8,283 bases of DNA from Opitutia bacterium UBA957. Its GTDB lineage: Bacteria; Verrucomicrobiota; Verrucomicrobiia; Opitutales; UBA953. Below are positions 1 through 7,464 of this stretch, piece after piece. How positions within the stretch are numbered: position 1 is the first letter of the stretch; every line of letters begins with the position of its first letter. Below the pieces are notes generated by a model that saw only the letters and a list, made by a program, of their open reading frames with translations, was not told the DNA's origin and did not search any database. The stretch spans positions 1-8,283 of the forward strand of contig DBCN01000095.1 in NCBI GenBank assembly GCA_002293065.1, read 5' to 3'. The translations under genes were made by a program, and so were the position numbers.

Positions 1-93
1 TCGGCGCGCTGGCCGAGGGCCATGGCGGCCGGGATGGCGGCCAAGGCGGCGGGCTGCAAGCTGAGCAGCGCCGGCGTCAGCTGCGCGTCGCTC
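1..93 (-). other. Passenger-to-barrel junction of the autotransporter
   Basis: The last residues in view (about 2325-2355) read SDAQLTPALLSLQPAALAAI followed by PAAMALGQRA. They are Ala/Leu-rich and probably helical, unlike the Thr/Gly/Asn-rich passenger. Autotransporters commonly carry such a segment (LxxLsPxAyAALP-like) immediately before or inside the barrel pore. The barrel should therefore start just beyond base 1; this is inferred, not seen. Confidence 0.6.
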
Positions 94-3000
94 ATGGTCA
101 TCAAGCGAGCCGCCAAAGGATCGAGGGACGCCACGGAGCCGGGGCTGTTGATGGCGCCGGGGACATAGACCGTCCCGGGGGCGACCTTCGTCGCGGCTTG
201 GACGTAAGCAATGATGCCGACATCGATTCCCGCCACGGCGTAAGCGCTTTCGTCGCGCACGGCGTAGACCGCGTACTCGTTCGGCTTGTGCGCCAAACCA
301 TCGGCATTGTGAGTCAGGCCATCATAAGCCGAAACCACCGCGCCCGCATCGACGGCGGCGGGAGCGACGACGAGGTAACGGCCCAAGGTGTCATCGGTGG
401 TGATGCTGGACGGCGTGGCGCCGGTGAAATAAGTGGCGACGAGATTAGCACCAGCCGAAGGTGTCGCGGTGCCCTTGAAGAGCACGAAGCGCTGGCCGAA
501 GGCCGGGGCGACCGTGCTGCTGCCGTTGTTCCAGCGCTGCACGAGGACGTTGCCTGCCGAGAGGTTGGCCGTACCCGAGAAGTTGACGGAGTCGTTGTAT
601 AGTCCGCCGACGACATCGCCGGTGACTTCCATGTTCGCCGTGCCGGCGAGCGTGAAGTTACCCGTGACGTTGAGCGTGCCAGGCGAGTAACCCGGAGCGA
701 GGGTCGATCCAGCCGAGACCGTGAGGTTGCCGCCGATGTTGGCCGAGCCGGTCAACTTGGAGCCGGCGGTGACGGCGAGATCGCCGGTGATCGTAAGCAA
801 TGAAGTGGGCGTCGTGCCCAGCTTGAGGACCGTGCCACCGTCGACGCTCACATTGCCGGAGACATTGCCGAGGACGTTCAAGATGGAGGCGTCGCCCAAG
901 GCCTGCGTCGTGATGTTCAGGTTACCGGTGCTGGCCGAGCCGGAGCCGGAGAGCAAGGTCCCGCCGGTCGCGCCAACCGTCAGGGCCAACGTGCCACCGG
1001 AGAGCGTCACCGCACGGCCGATATTCGCGGAATTGGGCAGGATGAGGCCGGGGCCGGTCGGGTTGAGGGGATCGGCGACGAGCGTGGTGGCGAGGGTGCC
1101 TTCGCGCACATCGTAAGAAGCGAACACGTCATCCTTCAGGGAAGAGGTCACGCCGCTCGTCAGGTCGAGGGTGCCGGCACCCAACTTGACCATTTGGGCT
1201 GCACCGGGGGCGCCGGTCAGGGTACCATTATAGATGGCGTTGCCGCCGGTGGCGACATGCACACCCAACTTGGTCGTGCCGGTCGTGGCCGTGGCCAAGG
1301 CGATCGCCTTGGTGTTGTCGACGTTGACGCCGAGGAAGCCGCCGTCGACGGTGACGTCGCCGATGGTCGTCGCCTGGAGGCTGTTGGCGTAGCGGAAGAG
1401 ACCAGCGCCCTTCACCGTGAAGTTGGCGGTGCCTTCGATGACACCATTGAAGACGCCGTCGGTGCCCTGAGTCAGGGTCAGCGTACGACCCGCGCCGAGC
1501 GCGCCGATATCCATGAAGGAGCCGGTGTCCGCGGTGATGCCCGTGATCGCGGTGACCGCGGAGACGTCGAGACGGACGGCGCTGCCGATATTCGTCGTGG
1601 TGACCGTGGGTTGCGAAGCGACCGCCACCAGCTTGACGCCGGGGCTACCCGCATCGGACTGCAGGTCGAGCTTACCCGTACCGGTGATTTCGGAACCAAG
1701 TGTGCGGGCGTCCGCGAGGTTGACGCGGAATGTCGCACCAGCGGCGACGTTCGCCGAGAGCATCGCCAAGATGCCCGCACGGCTATCCGTGAGCGTGAGG
1801 ATGCCCTGCTCGACCTTGAAATCGGGGGTATTGGCGTTGAGGTTGACGGAGCCGAGGAGGGCTTCGCCCGCGCCGACCTTGACGACCGTGCCGGTGCCGG
1901 CGACGAAGCCTTCGATGTTGTTGGCGAAGACGGAAACCACGCCCGCGGTCGGTGCATTGAAGGCGACTTCCGCGCCCGCGCCGACCAGGATGTTGGCCCC
2001 GAGGTAACCGGCAGCCGTACCGACGAGTCGACCCGACTCGACGCCGATGAGGGTGAGCTCATTGTTTCCACCCGCAGGGGAGAGGTCCAACGTGCCCGCA
2101 CCCGTCTTAAGAATGGCGGCCGTCGCGACACCCGCGCCGCGCGTGAAGCGACCCGCGAAGCTATTGGTGGCGCCCGCATCGATCGGCAAGGTGATGTTCA
2201 CGAAGTCCGCGCCATAGGAAATCTGCGTGGTGGCTTCGCCCGAGAGGTTCCGGAAGGTCTGGTCAGCCGTGACGTCGAGGATGGAATTTCCGCGCAGGTC
2301 AATGGCCGCGATCAAGTCCGTGGGATTGGCGCCACCGAAGAGGTTGGCCGAGGCCAAGACCGTGGTCCCGGCGTTGGACTGGAAGGTCCCGCTGAAGGCC
2401 GTCGTGGGCGTACCGAGGGTGAGGGCCGCCGCACCTTCCTTGACGATGGTACCAGCCCCGACGAAGACGCCCGTCGCGGACAAGTTGGTGGCGACGTTGA
2501 GGCGAGCCGTGGCGCCCGCAGCGACGGAAATATTGCCCGTGGTCGCACCCGCCCAACCATTTTGGGCCAGGAGCGTACCGGTGAGGACATTGGTGCCGCC
2601 GGTGTGGGTCAGCGAACCGCCTGCGGTCAGCGTCTTGCCGGCCGCAGCCTGAATGACGAGTTCACCCGAACCCGAGACGAGCCCGGAGTAGGTGACGTCG
2701 TTGGTGGCATTGAGCACCAAGTGCGCGGCGTTACCGTTGAAGGAATTGATGACCGCCGCGCCGTTGGTCGCGAGCGCGTTCATCTCGAGCCAACCATTGT
2801 TCACGATGGTCGTGCCGGAATAAGGGACCTGGCCGGCCGCGAGGGTCGGATTGAGGATGAGGTAACCGACGCCATTCTTGACGAAGTTACCGGCGCCCAG
2901 GACGGGCGTGGTCAGCGTGCGCTTCACGGCGCCCGGACCGGCGACGTAGACATCATCGACCGTGACGGCCAGACTGCCGCCGGCGTTGACCGTGATGGAG

Positions 3001-6000
3001 GAAACGTTGTTGAGGTTGTTGACGGCGCCGACGAAGGAAATATCGAGCGTACCACCGTTGATCTGAACCTGGCCGGTGAAGCCCGCGCTGACGCCGCGCA
3101 GGAAAAGCGTTTCCGCGCCCGACTTGACGAAGGTCCCCGTGCCGACGAGTTGGCCGTCGAAGGACAAGGCGTTGGTGAAGGCGATGTCCGTGGTGGGAGC
3201 GGTGTAGCTCCCGATGTTCGTGCCGACCGCGACCGTCGAGAGGTAGCGGCGGGTCAGGGCCGTCATCTGGGTCGAGCCCGCGTAGAGCGCATTGAGTTCG
3301 GCGGCGGTGAGGCCAAGCGACGAGACATCGATCGAACGGACGGTGCCCACGTTGACCGGCACCGCGGCGAGGGTCGCGGTGAGCGGGTTGTTCAAGGAGA
3401 TGAGCGCGCCGACGGTCGCCGTCCCCGAGGCCGTCGTGGTCAAGGCGTTGGTGAGGCCGATCAAGGCGCCGACGTTGACGGTGCCGGAGGCCTTGGCGGT
3501 GAGCGACGCGGAGATCGTGATGGCGGTCGGGCTGACCGCCGTGATGGTGGCGCCGGTGGGAATGCCCGTGCCCGACAAGGTCTGGCCGACGAAGAGTCCG
3601 GTGGTCGCAGTCGTGGTGATGGTGCGCGTACCGACCGCGCCACCGGTCGCGAAGAACGTGGTGTTCGGGATGATGGCGGCGATCTTCGCGCTGGCGGGGA
3701 TACCCGTGCCCGCAATCGTCTGGCCGACGGCGAGCCCGGCGGAGGAAACCGTCCGGAGGTTCGCCGTGCCGGCGATGCCGCCGGAAATGGTGAAGGTGGT
3801 ATTGGCGACGATGTTCGTGATGTAGGAACCGTCGGCGATGCCGGTGCCGACGATGGCTTGGCCGACGCCAAGTCCATTGGAGGAAGTGGCCGTGAGCTCG
3901 GTCGCATTGATGTCGCCCGTGGTCGGCGTGAACGTGGTGGTCGGCGTCGCGCCAACCAGCCCCGTGGCGAGGGCGGTCAGCGGCTTGCTGATGATGACGG
4001 TGCCGAGGCCGATGCCGGTGATGAGCGTGCCCGTCTGGATGCCGGTCCCCGTGAGGAGCTGGCCGACGGCCAGACCTGCGGTCGACGCGGTCGTGATGGT
4101 GTTCGGGTCCAAAGCCCCGGTCGCGGTGAAGCTCGCGGCGTTGAGGATCGGGTTAACCTGATCGGTCGTCCCGAGGTAATCCGCCAGCAGCGGGTTCGTT
4201 CCCCCGAGTTCGGTCGCCATCAAGGCGGCCCGCGCCGGGGTGTAGCCGACGGTCACCGTGGCGGCGCCGATGTTGAGGGTGGAAGCGGCCGACCCGAACA
4301 AGCCACCGAAAGTCTGGTTGAGTCCGCCGGTGTTGAACGTGCCGGCACCGACGAGGACGAGGGCGGAGGTGTTGGGCGTCGCATTGGCCGTGCCGGCGAT
4401 GAGCGCGCCACCCGGACGGACGATGGTCGCGCCGAAGTAGGCATCCTTGACGGCGCCGCCGCTGGTCGTACCGGCGAGCGTGAAGCTGGCGGAGCCCTGC
4501 TTGATCAAGCTGCCGACGCCCGTGATCGAACCCAGGAAACTGGCGCTGGCGCTGTTCTGCTCGAGGGTGATGTCGCCGCGGCCGAGTTCGACGCGGGACA
4601 GGAGATCGCCGCTGAGGTTGCGGATGAGTTGGTTCGTGTCGCCGAACTTCAGGACGGTTTCGCGGGTGTTGCCCGAGTCGAGCTTGATGGAACTCGCGTT
4701 GATGAACGTGTTGTTCGCGCCGCCCGAGAACGAGAGGTTGACGCCGTCGTTGACGACGATGTTGCCCAAGAAGTTGGCTTGCCCGTTGATGATGTTCACC
4801 TGACCGGGATCGCGGCCGGGGTTGACCTCGATCTTCGATCCGCTGCCGTTGTCGATCATCGCCGAAGCGAGCAGCTTGAGCGTGGAGCCGGCGGAACCCG
4901 ACAGGTTGGCCGCCAACGTGCCGGCGTTGTTCTGCAGGATGGCGAAGGTGCCGTTGTTGCCGATGAAGACGTCCTTCTGGCCGAGACCTTGGACGTTGGC
5001 GATGAAGGTGCCGCCTTGGATCTCGGTGTAATCGTACGAGCCGTTCTGCAGCAGGAACACGAGCGTTCCTCCACCCGTCTTGATGATGCGGCCCCCGGCG
5101 ACGCCCGTATCGAGGTCGGCGCCGTAGACGCTGCCGTTGTAGTAACCATCGCGCCCGGTGGCGTCCTGGTTGATCGTCAACGTGTTGCCGTTGAGGTAGA
5201 GGTTGGAGCCGGCACCCGTGCCCACGATGACGAGTTCGCCCTTGTTGTTCACGTCGGCGGCGGTGCGGACGGCGTCCGCGGCGGTGAAGACCTCGCCCGT
5301 GCCCGCGGAGCCGACGTTGGTCGAGCCTTTGGACTTGAGCGCGAAGTCGGCTTGGAAATTGCGGACCGTCTGGTCGCCGACGAGGACGACTTCGGCGCCG
5401 GTGCGCGTGACGCCCGTGAACTGACCGGCGCCATTGGTGGTGATCGTCAGCGTACCGGTGTCCGGGAACAAGGCCGGTCGGTAGTCGACGCGCGGGTCAT
5501 TGCCGGAATTGGAGGGCGTTTCCTGATAACGGATGTCCGCGCCGCGGCGCGAAAGGCCGAGGGCGCCTTCGGTCGTGGTGGCGGCGTTGGAATCGCCCTC
5601 GTCCTGCGTGCCCGCGATGTTGAAGGAACTGCTGTTCGCGAAGGTCAGGCCCGTCGAGCTGGCGAGGATCGTGCGACCGCCGGCGGCGATGAAGTCGCCG
5701 GTCATGCGCGAGTCGTTGAGGACGGTCAACGAGCCGGCGCCGGTCTTGATGACCTTGCCCGAACCCGCGAGAATGCCCACGGAGCCATCGAAGCCCTGGT
5801 CGATGTGAATGCCGAGACGGTAGTTGTCGTCCGGACCGGTCGTGACCGTCGTCTGGAACTGGTCGTTGTTGTCGCCCGCCCGGAGGTTGTGGAGGAAGTT
5901 GAGGCGCAGGGCGGTGGCCCCGGTACCGACGTTGACCGGGGTATTGGTGAAGCTGATTTCGGCCGAGCCGTTGAGGACGACGGACGAGACGCCGGTCATG

Positions 6001-7067
6001 CGCTTGGCCAGGTTGTAGCGGAGCGTCGCGGTATCGATCACGCCGGCGGCGATGTTCGCGGTCAGCAGGGGGATTTCGTTCTGGGCCCCGACCGTCAGGA
6101 TGTTGCCGTCGACGGTGGTGCCGAAGTCGTGCCACATGTTGAGGTGGCCGCTCACCATGAGCAGGCCGCCATCGACCCGCATCTGTCCCTGCAAGCCGTT
6201 GAGACGATCGTTGTTGCCGCCGTCGTTGACGGCCAGAGTCGGGGCCAGATCGCGGGGGCGATTGCCGTAGCGGCTCGCGTTCGTGCGCGAGAAGCTGAGC
6301 GCCGGGCCGAAGATGGTCTGGACGTAGGAGTACGGGCGGGTGTCCGCGTTGTAGTCGAACATGCGGCCGGTGTAGCCCTGATACTGCAGGACGGCGCCGC
6401 CGGTCTTGGCGATGTTGCCGTTGCCCCGGAAGGTGCCGGAAATCGTGGAAGCGACGAAACTCTCCAGGTTGATCGTGGTGTTGGCGTTCACCGCGGTGAT
6501 CGCACCGCCGAAGCTCGTCGGGTTACGCAGCGTCAGGAACGGCTGCGCGGCAACCGGCCCGGCAATCCCCGCCACGGTGAAGGTGACGTCGCCGATCTGT
6601 AGGGTGCCGTTCGGGGCGGAGGTGTAGGGGGCGTTGACCAACGTGCGGGCCAAATCGATGTCCTGGAAGTTGCTGGTGGTCGGCTGGATGCCCGAAGAGA
6701 AGGCGCCGGGAAGCAAACGATAGCCGGACGACTGGAAGCGGAGCGTCTGGGACTGGCTGGAGATGATGTTCGAATCGATGAGGATGTCGTTCGTCGCGCC
6801 TGCGGTGAGCGCCGGACCCGTGTAGGTGAACAGCAGGTTCGCCGCATTCGTCAGACGGACGCCGGACACCGCCACCTGGGGCGTCAGGTTGGTGGCGCGC
6901 CAGTAGTTGTGCGCCGTGGGGGCGGTGTTCCATTTGTCCCAGATCCCCGTGCCGCCATCTCCGCCGGCGCCGAGCCAGGTGGCCTGGGTCACATTTTGCT
7001 GGGCCTGGGCGATGCCTGCGGAAGCAAGCATAGCGGCGGCCACCAACAGAGACTTAGAAATCCGCAT
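1..7067 (-). CDS. Giant autotransporter-type surface protein with beta-strand repeats (partial, C-terminus beyond left edge)
   Basis: One minus-strand frame is open from ATG 7067 to base 1: 2355 full codons plus two bases, with no stop and no frameshift. Residues 1-22 form a signal peptide. A WLGAGGDGGTGIWDKW segment (31-46) resembles the N-terminal opening of many beta-strand-repeat proteins. Degenerate autotransporter-associated strand repeats (KTGAGTL-like) recur with their Lys at 221, 441, 663, 856, 1315, 1397, 1543, 1654, 1730 and 1961. APGYSPGTL at 2124-2132 and LQPAALAAIP at 2337-2346 are typical of the end of a passenger, just before an outer-membrane barrel. I saw no Cys codon, as is common in exported passengers. 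Inferred role: a cell-surface beta-helical adhesin or structural protein; the ligand cannot be told. No ATG or GTG lies upstream in frame as far as about 7175, and no Shine-Dalgarno sequence precedes the start. A secreted protein without a barrel remains possible. Confidence 0.9.
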   Translation of the reverse strand, partial: MRISKSLLVAAAMLASAGIAQAQQNVTQATWLGAGGDGGTGIWDKWNTAPTAHNYWRATNLTPQVAVSGVRLTNAANLLFTYTGPALTAGATNDILIDSNIISSQSQTLRFQSSGYRLLPGAFSSGIQPTTSNFQDIDLARTLVNAPYTSAPNGTLQIGDVTFTVAGIAGPVAAQPFLTLRNPTSFGGAITAVNANTTINLESFVASTISGTFRGNGNIAKTGGAVLQYQGYTGRMFDYNADTRPYSYVQTIFGPALSFSRTNASRYGNRPRDLAPTLAVNDGGNNDRLNGLQGQMRVDGGLLMVSGHLNMWHDFGTTVDGNILTVGAQNEIPLLTANIAAGVIDTATLRYNLAKRMTGVSSVVLNGSAEISFTNTPVNVGTGATALRLNFLHNLRAGDNNDQFQTTVTTGPDDNYRLGIHIDQGFDGSVGILAGSGKVIKTGAGSLTVLNDSRMTGDFIAAGGRTILASSTGLTFANSSSFNIAGTQDEGDSNAATTTEGALGLSRRGADIRYQETPSNSGNDPRVDYRPALFPDTGTLTITTNGAGQFTGVTRTGAEVVLVGDQTVRNFQADFALKSKGSTNVGSAGTGEVFTAADAVRTAADVNNKGELVIVGTGAGSNLYLNGNTLTINQDATGRDGYYNGSVYGADLDTGVAGGRIIKTGGGTLVFLLQNGSYDYTEIQGGTFIANVQGLGQKDVFIGNNGTFAILQNNAGTLAANLSGSAGSTLKLLASAMIDNGSGSKIEVNPGRDPGQVNIINGQANFLGNIVVNDGVNLSFSGGANNTFINASSIKLDSGNTRETVLKFGDTNQLIRNLSGDLLSRVELGRGDITLEQNSASASFLGSITGVGSLIKQGSASFTLAGTTSGGAVKDAYFGATIVRPGGALIAGTANATPNTSALVLVGAGTFNTGGLNQTFGGLFGSAASTLNIGAATVTVGYTPARAALMATELGGTNPLLADYLGTTDQVNPILNAASFTATGALDPNTITTASTAGLAVGQLLTGTGIQTGTLITGIGLGTVIISKPLTALATGLVGATPTTTFTPTTGDINATELTATSSNGLGVGQAIVGTGIADGSYITNIVANTTFTISGGIAGTANLRTVSSAGLAVGQTIAGTGIPASAKIAAIIPNTTFFATGGAVGTRTITTTATTGLFVGQTLSGTGIPTGATITAVSPTAITISASLTAKASGTVNVGALIGLTNALTTTASGTATVGALISLNNPLTATLAAVPVNVGTVRSIDVSSLGLTAAELNALYAGSTQMTALTRRYLSTVAVGTNIGSYTAPTTDIAFTNALSFDGQLVGTGTFVKSGAETLFLRGVSAGFTGQVQINGGTLDISFVGAVNNLNNVSSITVNAGGSLAVTVDDVYVAGPGAVKRTLTTPVLGAGNFVKNGVGYLILNPTLAAGQVPYSGTTIVNNGWLEMNALATNGAAVINSFNGNAAHLVLNATNDVTYSGLVSGSGELVIQAAAGKTLTAGGSLTHTGGTNVLTGTLLAQNGWAGATTGNISVAAGATARLNVATNLSATGVFVGAGTIVKEGAAALTLGTPTTAFSGTFQSNAGTTVLASANLFGGANPTDLIAAIDLRGNSILDVTADQTFRNLSGEATTQISYGADFVNITLPIDAGATNSFAGRFTRGAGVATAAILKTGAGTLDLSPAGGNNELTLIGVESGRLVGTAAGYLGANILVGAGAEVAFNAPTAGVVSVFANNIEGFVAGTGTVVKVGAGEALLGSVNLNANTPDFKVEQGILTLTDSRAGILAMLSANVAAGATFRVNLADARTLGSEITGTGKLDLQSDAGSPGVKLVAVASQPTVTTTNIGSAVRLDVSAVTAITGITADTGSFMDIGALGAGRTLTLTQGTDGVFNGVIEGTANFTVKGAGLFRYANSLQATTIGDVTVDGGFLGVNVDNTKAIALATATTGTTKLGVHVATGGNAIYNGTLTGAPGAAQMVKLGAGTLDLTSGVTSSLKDDVFASYDVREGTLATTLVADPLNPTGPGLILPNSANIGRAVTLSGGTLALTVGATGGTLLSGSGSASTGNLNITTQALGDASILNVLGNVSGNVSVDGGTVLKLGTTPTSLLTITGDLAVTAGSKLTGSANIGGNLTVSAGSTLAPGYSPGTLNVTGNFTLAGTANMEVTGDVVGGLYNDSVNFSGTANLSAGNVLVQRWNNGSSTVAPAFGQRFVLFKGTATPSAGANLVATYFTGATPSSITTDDTLGRYLVVAPAAVDAGAVVSAYDGLTHNADGLAHKPNEYAVYAVRDESAYAVAGIDVGIIAYVQAATKVAPGTVYVPGAINSPGSVASLDPLAARLMTMSDAQLTPALLSLQPAALAAIPAAMALGQRA
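3342..3482 (-). repeat. Short VGALI repeats following the GTGI array
   Basis: Directly after the 46-residue array, a shorter unit repeats: VGALIGLTNALT at residue 1199, VGALISLNNPLT at 1219 and a decayed VGTV at 1240. The spacing is 20 and then 21 residues. It looks like a second, independent tandem duplication of a two-strand beta unit. Function unknown. Confidence 0.65.
3483..4100 (-). repeat. Four 46-residue GTGI repeats inside the passenger
   Basis: Residues 990-1195 contain four copies of a GLxVGQxxxGTGIxxG unit followed by a Thr/Ile-rich strand stretch. The VGQ motif starts at residues 1001, 1068, 1114 and 1160. Copies 2, 3 and 4 are exactly 46 residues (138 bp) apart. Copy 1 is 67 residues ahead of copy 2, which equals one unit plus about 21 extra residues rich in Thr and Pro. 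The DNA is also similar between copies around the VGQ and GTGI codons. This block differs from the surrounding KTGAGTL-type repeats and interrupts them between residues 856 and 1315. From memory, VG(Q/M)xxxGTGIPxG motifs occur in assorted bacterial and phage surface proteins. Function is unknown. Confidence 0.85.
7002..7067 (-). other. Sec signal peptide of the giant autotransporter
   Basis: Residues 1-22 have a basic n-region (MRISKS), a hydrophobic core (LLVAAAMLASAGI) and a c-region ending AQA before QQNVT. This is a textbook signal peptidase I site, cleaving after Ala22. It supports both ATG 7067 as the start and export across the inner membrane. Confidence 0.88.
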
Positions 7068-7072
7068 GGTGA

Positions 7073-7099
7073 GGGGTCGGGGTAGGGTTAAAATAGGGG
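7073..7099 (+). other. Near-canonical G-quadruplex motif next to the autotransporter start
   Basis: Four G-runs lie at 7073-7076, 7079-7082, 7085-7087 and 7096-7099, separated by loops of 2, 2 and 8 bases. The last loop slightly exceeds the usual 7-base limit. The G-rich strand is the template for the minus-strand gene, so its mRNA leader is C-rich. Whether the structure folds is not known. Confidence 0.4.
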
Positions 7100-7103
7100 T
7101 TAA

Positions 7104-7132
7104 GGTATCTATTTCAGGGCTAAGACTGTCAA
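7104..7132 (-). promoter_or_regulatory. Candidate sigma70-type promoter for the autotransporter
   Basis: On the minus strand, TTGACA (7127-7132) is a perfect -35 consensus. Seventeen bases later comes GATACC (7104-7109), which matches the -10 consensus at only three of six positions. A start near 7097 would give a leader of about 30 bases before ATG 7067. The position is right, but the -10 is weak. Confidence 0.4.
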
Positions 7133-7145
7133 CCCCCGAACCCCC

Positions 7146-7161
7146 TAGGGTAAAAACCCTA
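7146..7161. promoter_or_regulatory. TAGGGT inverted repeat (6-bp arms, 4-base loop)
   Basis: TAGGGT (7146-7151) and ACCCTA (7156-7161) are perfect inverse complements separated by AAAA. The element sits 14 bases upstream of the TTGACA box. Related motifs, TAGGGTTAA at 7083-7091 and TAGGGGTTAA at 7094-7103, occur on the start-codon side. It could be an operator half-site pair or a small hairpin between the two minus-strand genes. It has no U-tract, so a classical terminator is unlikely. Confidence 0.4.
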
Positions 7162-7195
7162 TAGCCAGATTTACCCAAGGCTCCGCCTGGGGGCC

Positions 7196-7372
7196 TCAGC
7201 GCCCGAACAGGCTCCGGTCGGCGAAGGGATCGGCGGACTTCCGGTTGGCTTTTTCCTCAGCCGACTTCGCCAAGGCATACCCACCGAACGCCGCTGAACC
7301 TATAAAGATGACTAAACATAACAGGATTAGCCACTGGGGGGTTTTCTTTTCGGCCTGTTCAGAAGTGGTCAT
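7196..7372 (-). CDS. Small single-pass membrane protein of unknown function
   Basis: A 58-codon frame runs from ATG 7372 to TGA at 7196-7198. The start is fixed by an in-frame stop (7382-7384) only three codons upstream. Residues 1-13 are polar and charged (MTTSEQAEKKTPQ). Residues 14-35 form one hydrophobic segment beginning WLILLCLVIFIGSAAFGGY. Residues 36-58 are charged (AKSAEEKANRKSADPFADRS, then LFGR). This layout, and its difference from random shadow frames, argues for a real protein. Orientation is uncertain because both flanks carry positive charge. No family is recognised. It lies 128 bases upstream of the giant autotransporter on the same strand and diverges from the response regulator, so co-expression with either is plausible but unproven. 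No good Shine-Dalgarno precedes it; AGG is only two bases from the ATG. Confidence 0.72.
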   Translation of the reverse strand: MTTSEQAEKKTPQWLILLCLVIFIGSAAFGGYALAKSAEEKANRKSADPFADRSLFGR

Positions 7373-7425
7373 ACCTGAGTTTCATAAAATGGTTTCTAAT
7401 CGGCTTGGCAACCTCGGCCTGATTT

Positions 7426-7437
7426 TTACATATGTAA
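7426..7437. promoter_or_regulatory. Perfect 12-bp palindrome, candidate operator
   Basis: TTACATATGTAA reads identically on both strands. It lies almost centrally between the divergent starts: 56 bases before the regulator ATG at 7494 and 53 bases before the membrane-protein ATG at 7372. Its symmetry suits a dimeric DNA-binding protein, and it overlaps the possible -10 region. OmpR-type regulators more often bind direct repeats, so the binder may be another protein. Confidence 0.45.
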
Positions 7438-7445
7438 GCACCCCG

Positions 7446-7464
7446 CCGCAAACCCCCTTTGCGG
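7446..7464 (+). promoter_or_regulatory. 7-bp-stem hairpin ahead of the response regulator
   Basis: CCGCAAA (7446-7452) and TTTGCGG (7458-7464) are perfect inverse complements around a CCCCC loop. It ends 29 bases before the regulator ATG, so it may be a leader hairpin in that mRNA or a second operator. There is no T-run after it, so it is not an intrinsic terminator for plus-strand transcription. Confidence 0.45.

Noticed and set aside
5497..6135. Arg/Gln/His-rich minus-strand frame of 212 residues
   Set aside because: It lies in a different frame inside the autotransporter, and its low-complexity composition follows from the GC-rich codons of the real frame.
1194..6602. 1802-residue plus-strand frame
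   Set aside because: Its residues are Arg/Gly/Asp/Glu/Ala-rich with no recognisable fold. It is codon-aligned antisense to the autotransporter, which has a signal peptide and family repeats. It is a shadow.
7173..7194. Imperfect hairpin (CCCAGGC / GCCTTGGG) just after the small membrane gene, as a terminator
   Set aside because: The stem has a bulge, the loop is only three bases, and no U-run follows on the minus strand. It is too weak to call.
7359..7385. Eight-codon upstream frame (MKLRYDHF) overlapping the start of the small membrane protein
   Set aside because: An ATG 13 bases upstream and a stop just inside the gene could be a leader peptide, but such a short frame is expected by chance and has no supporting signal.
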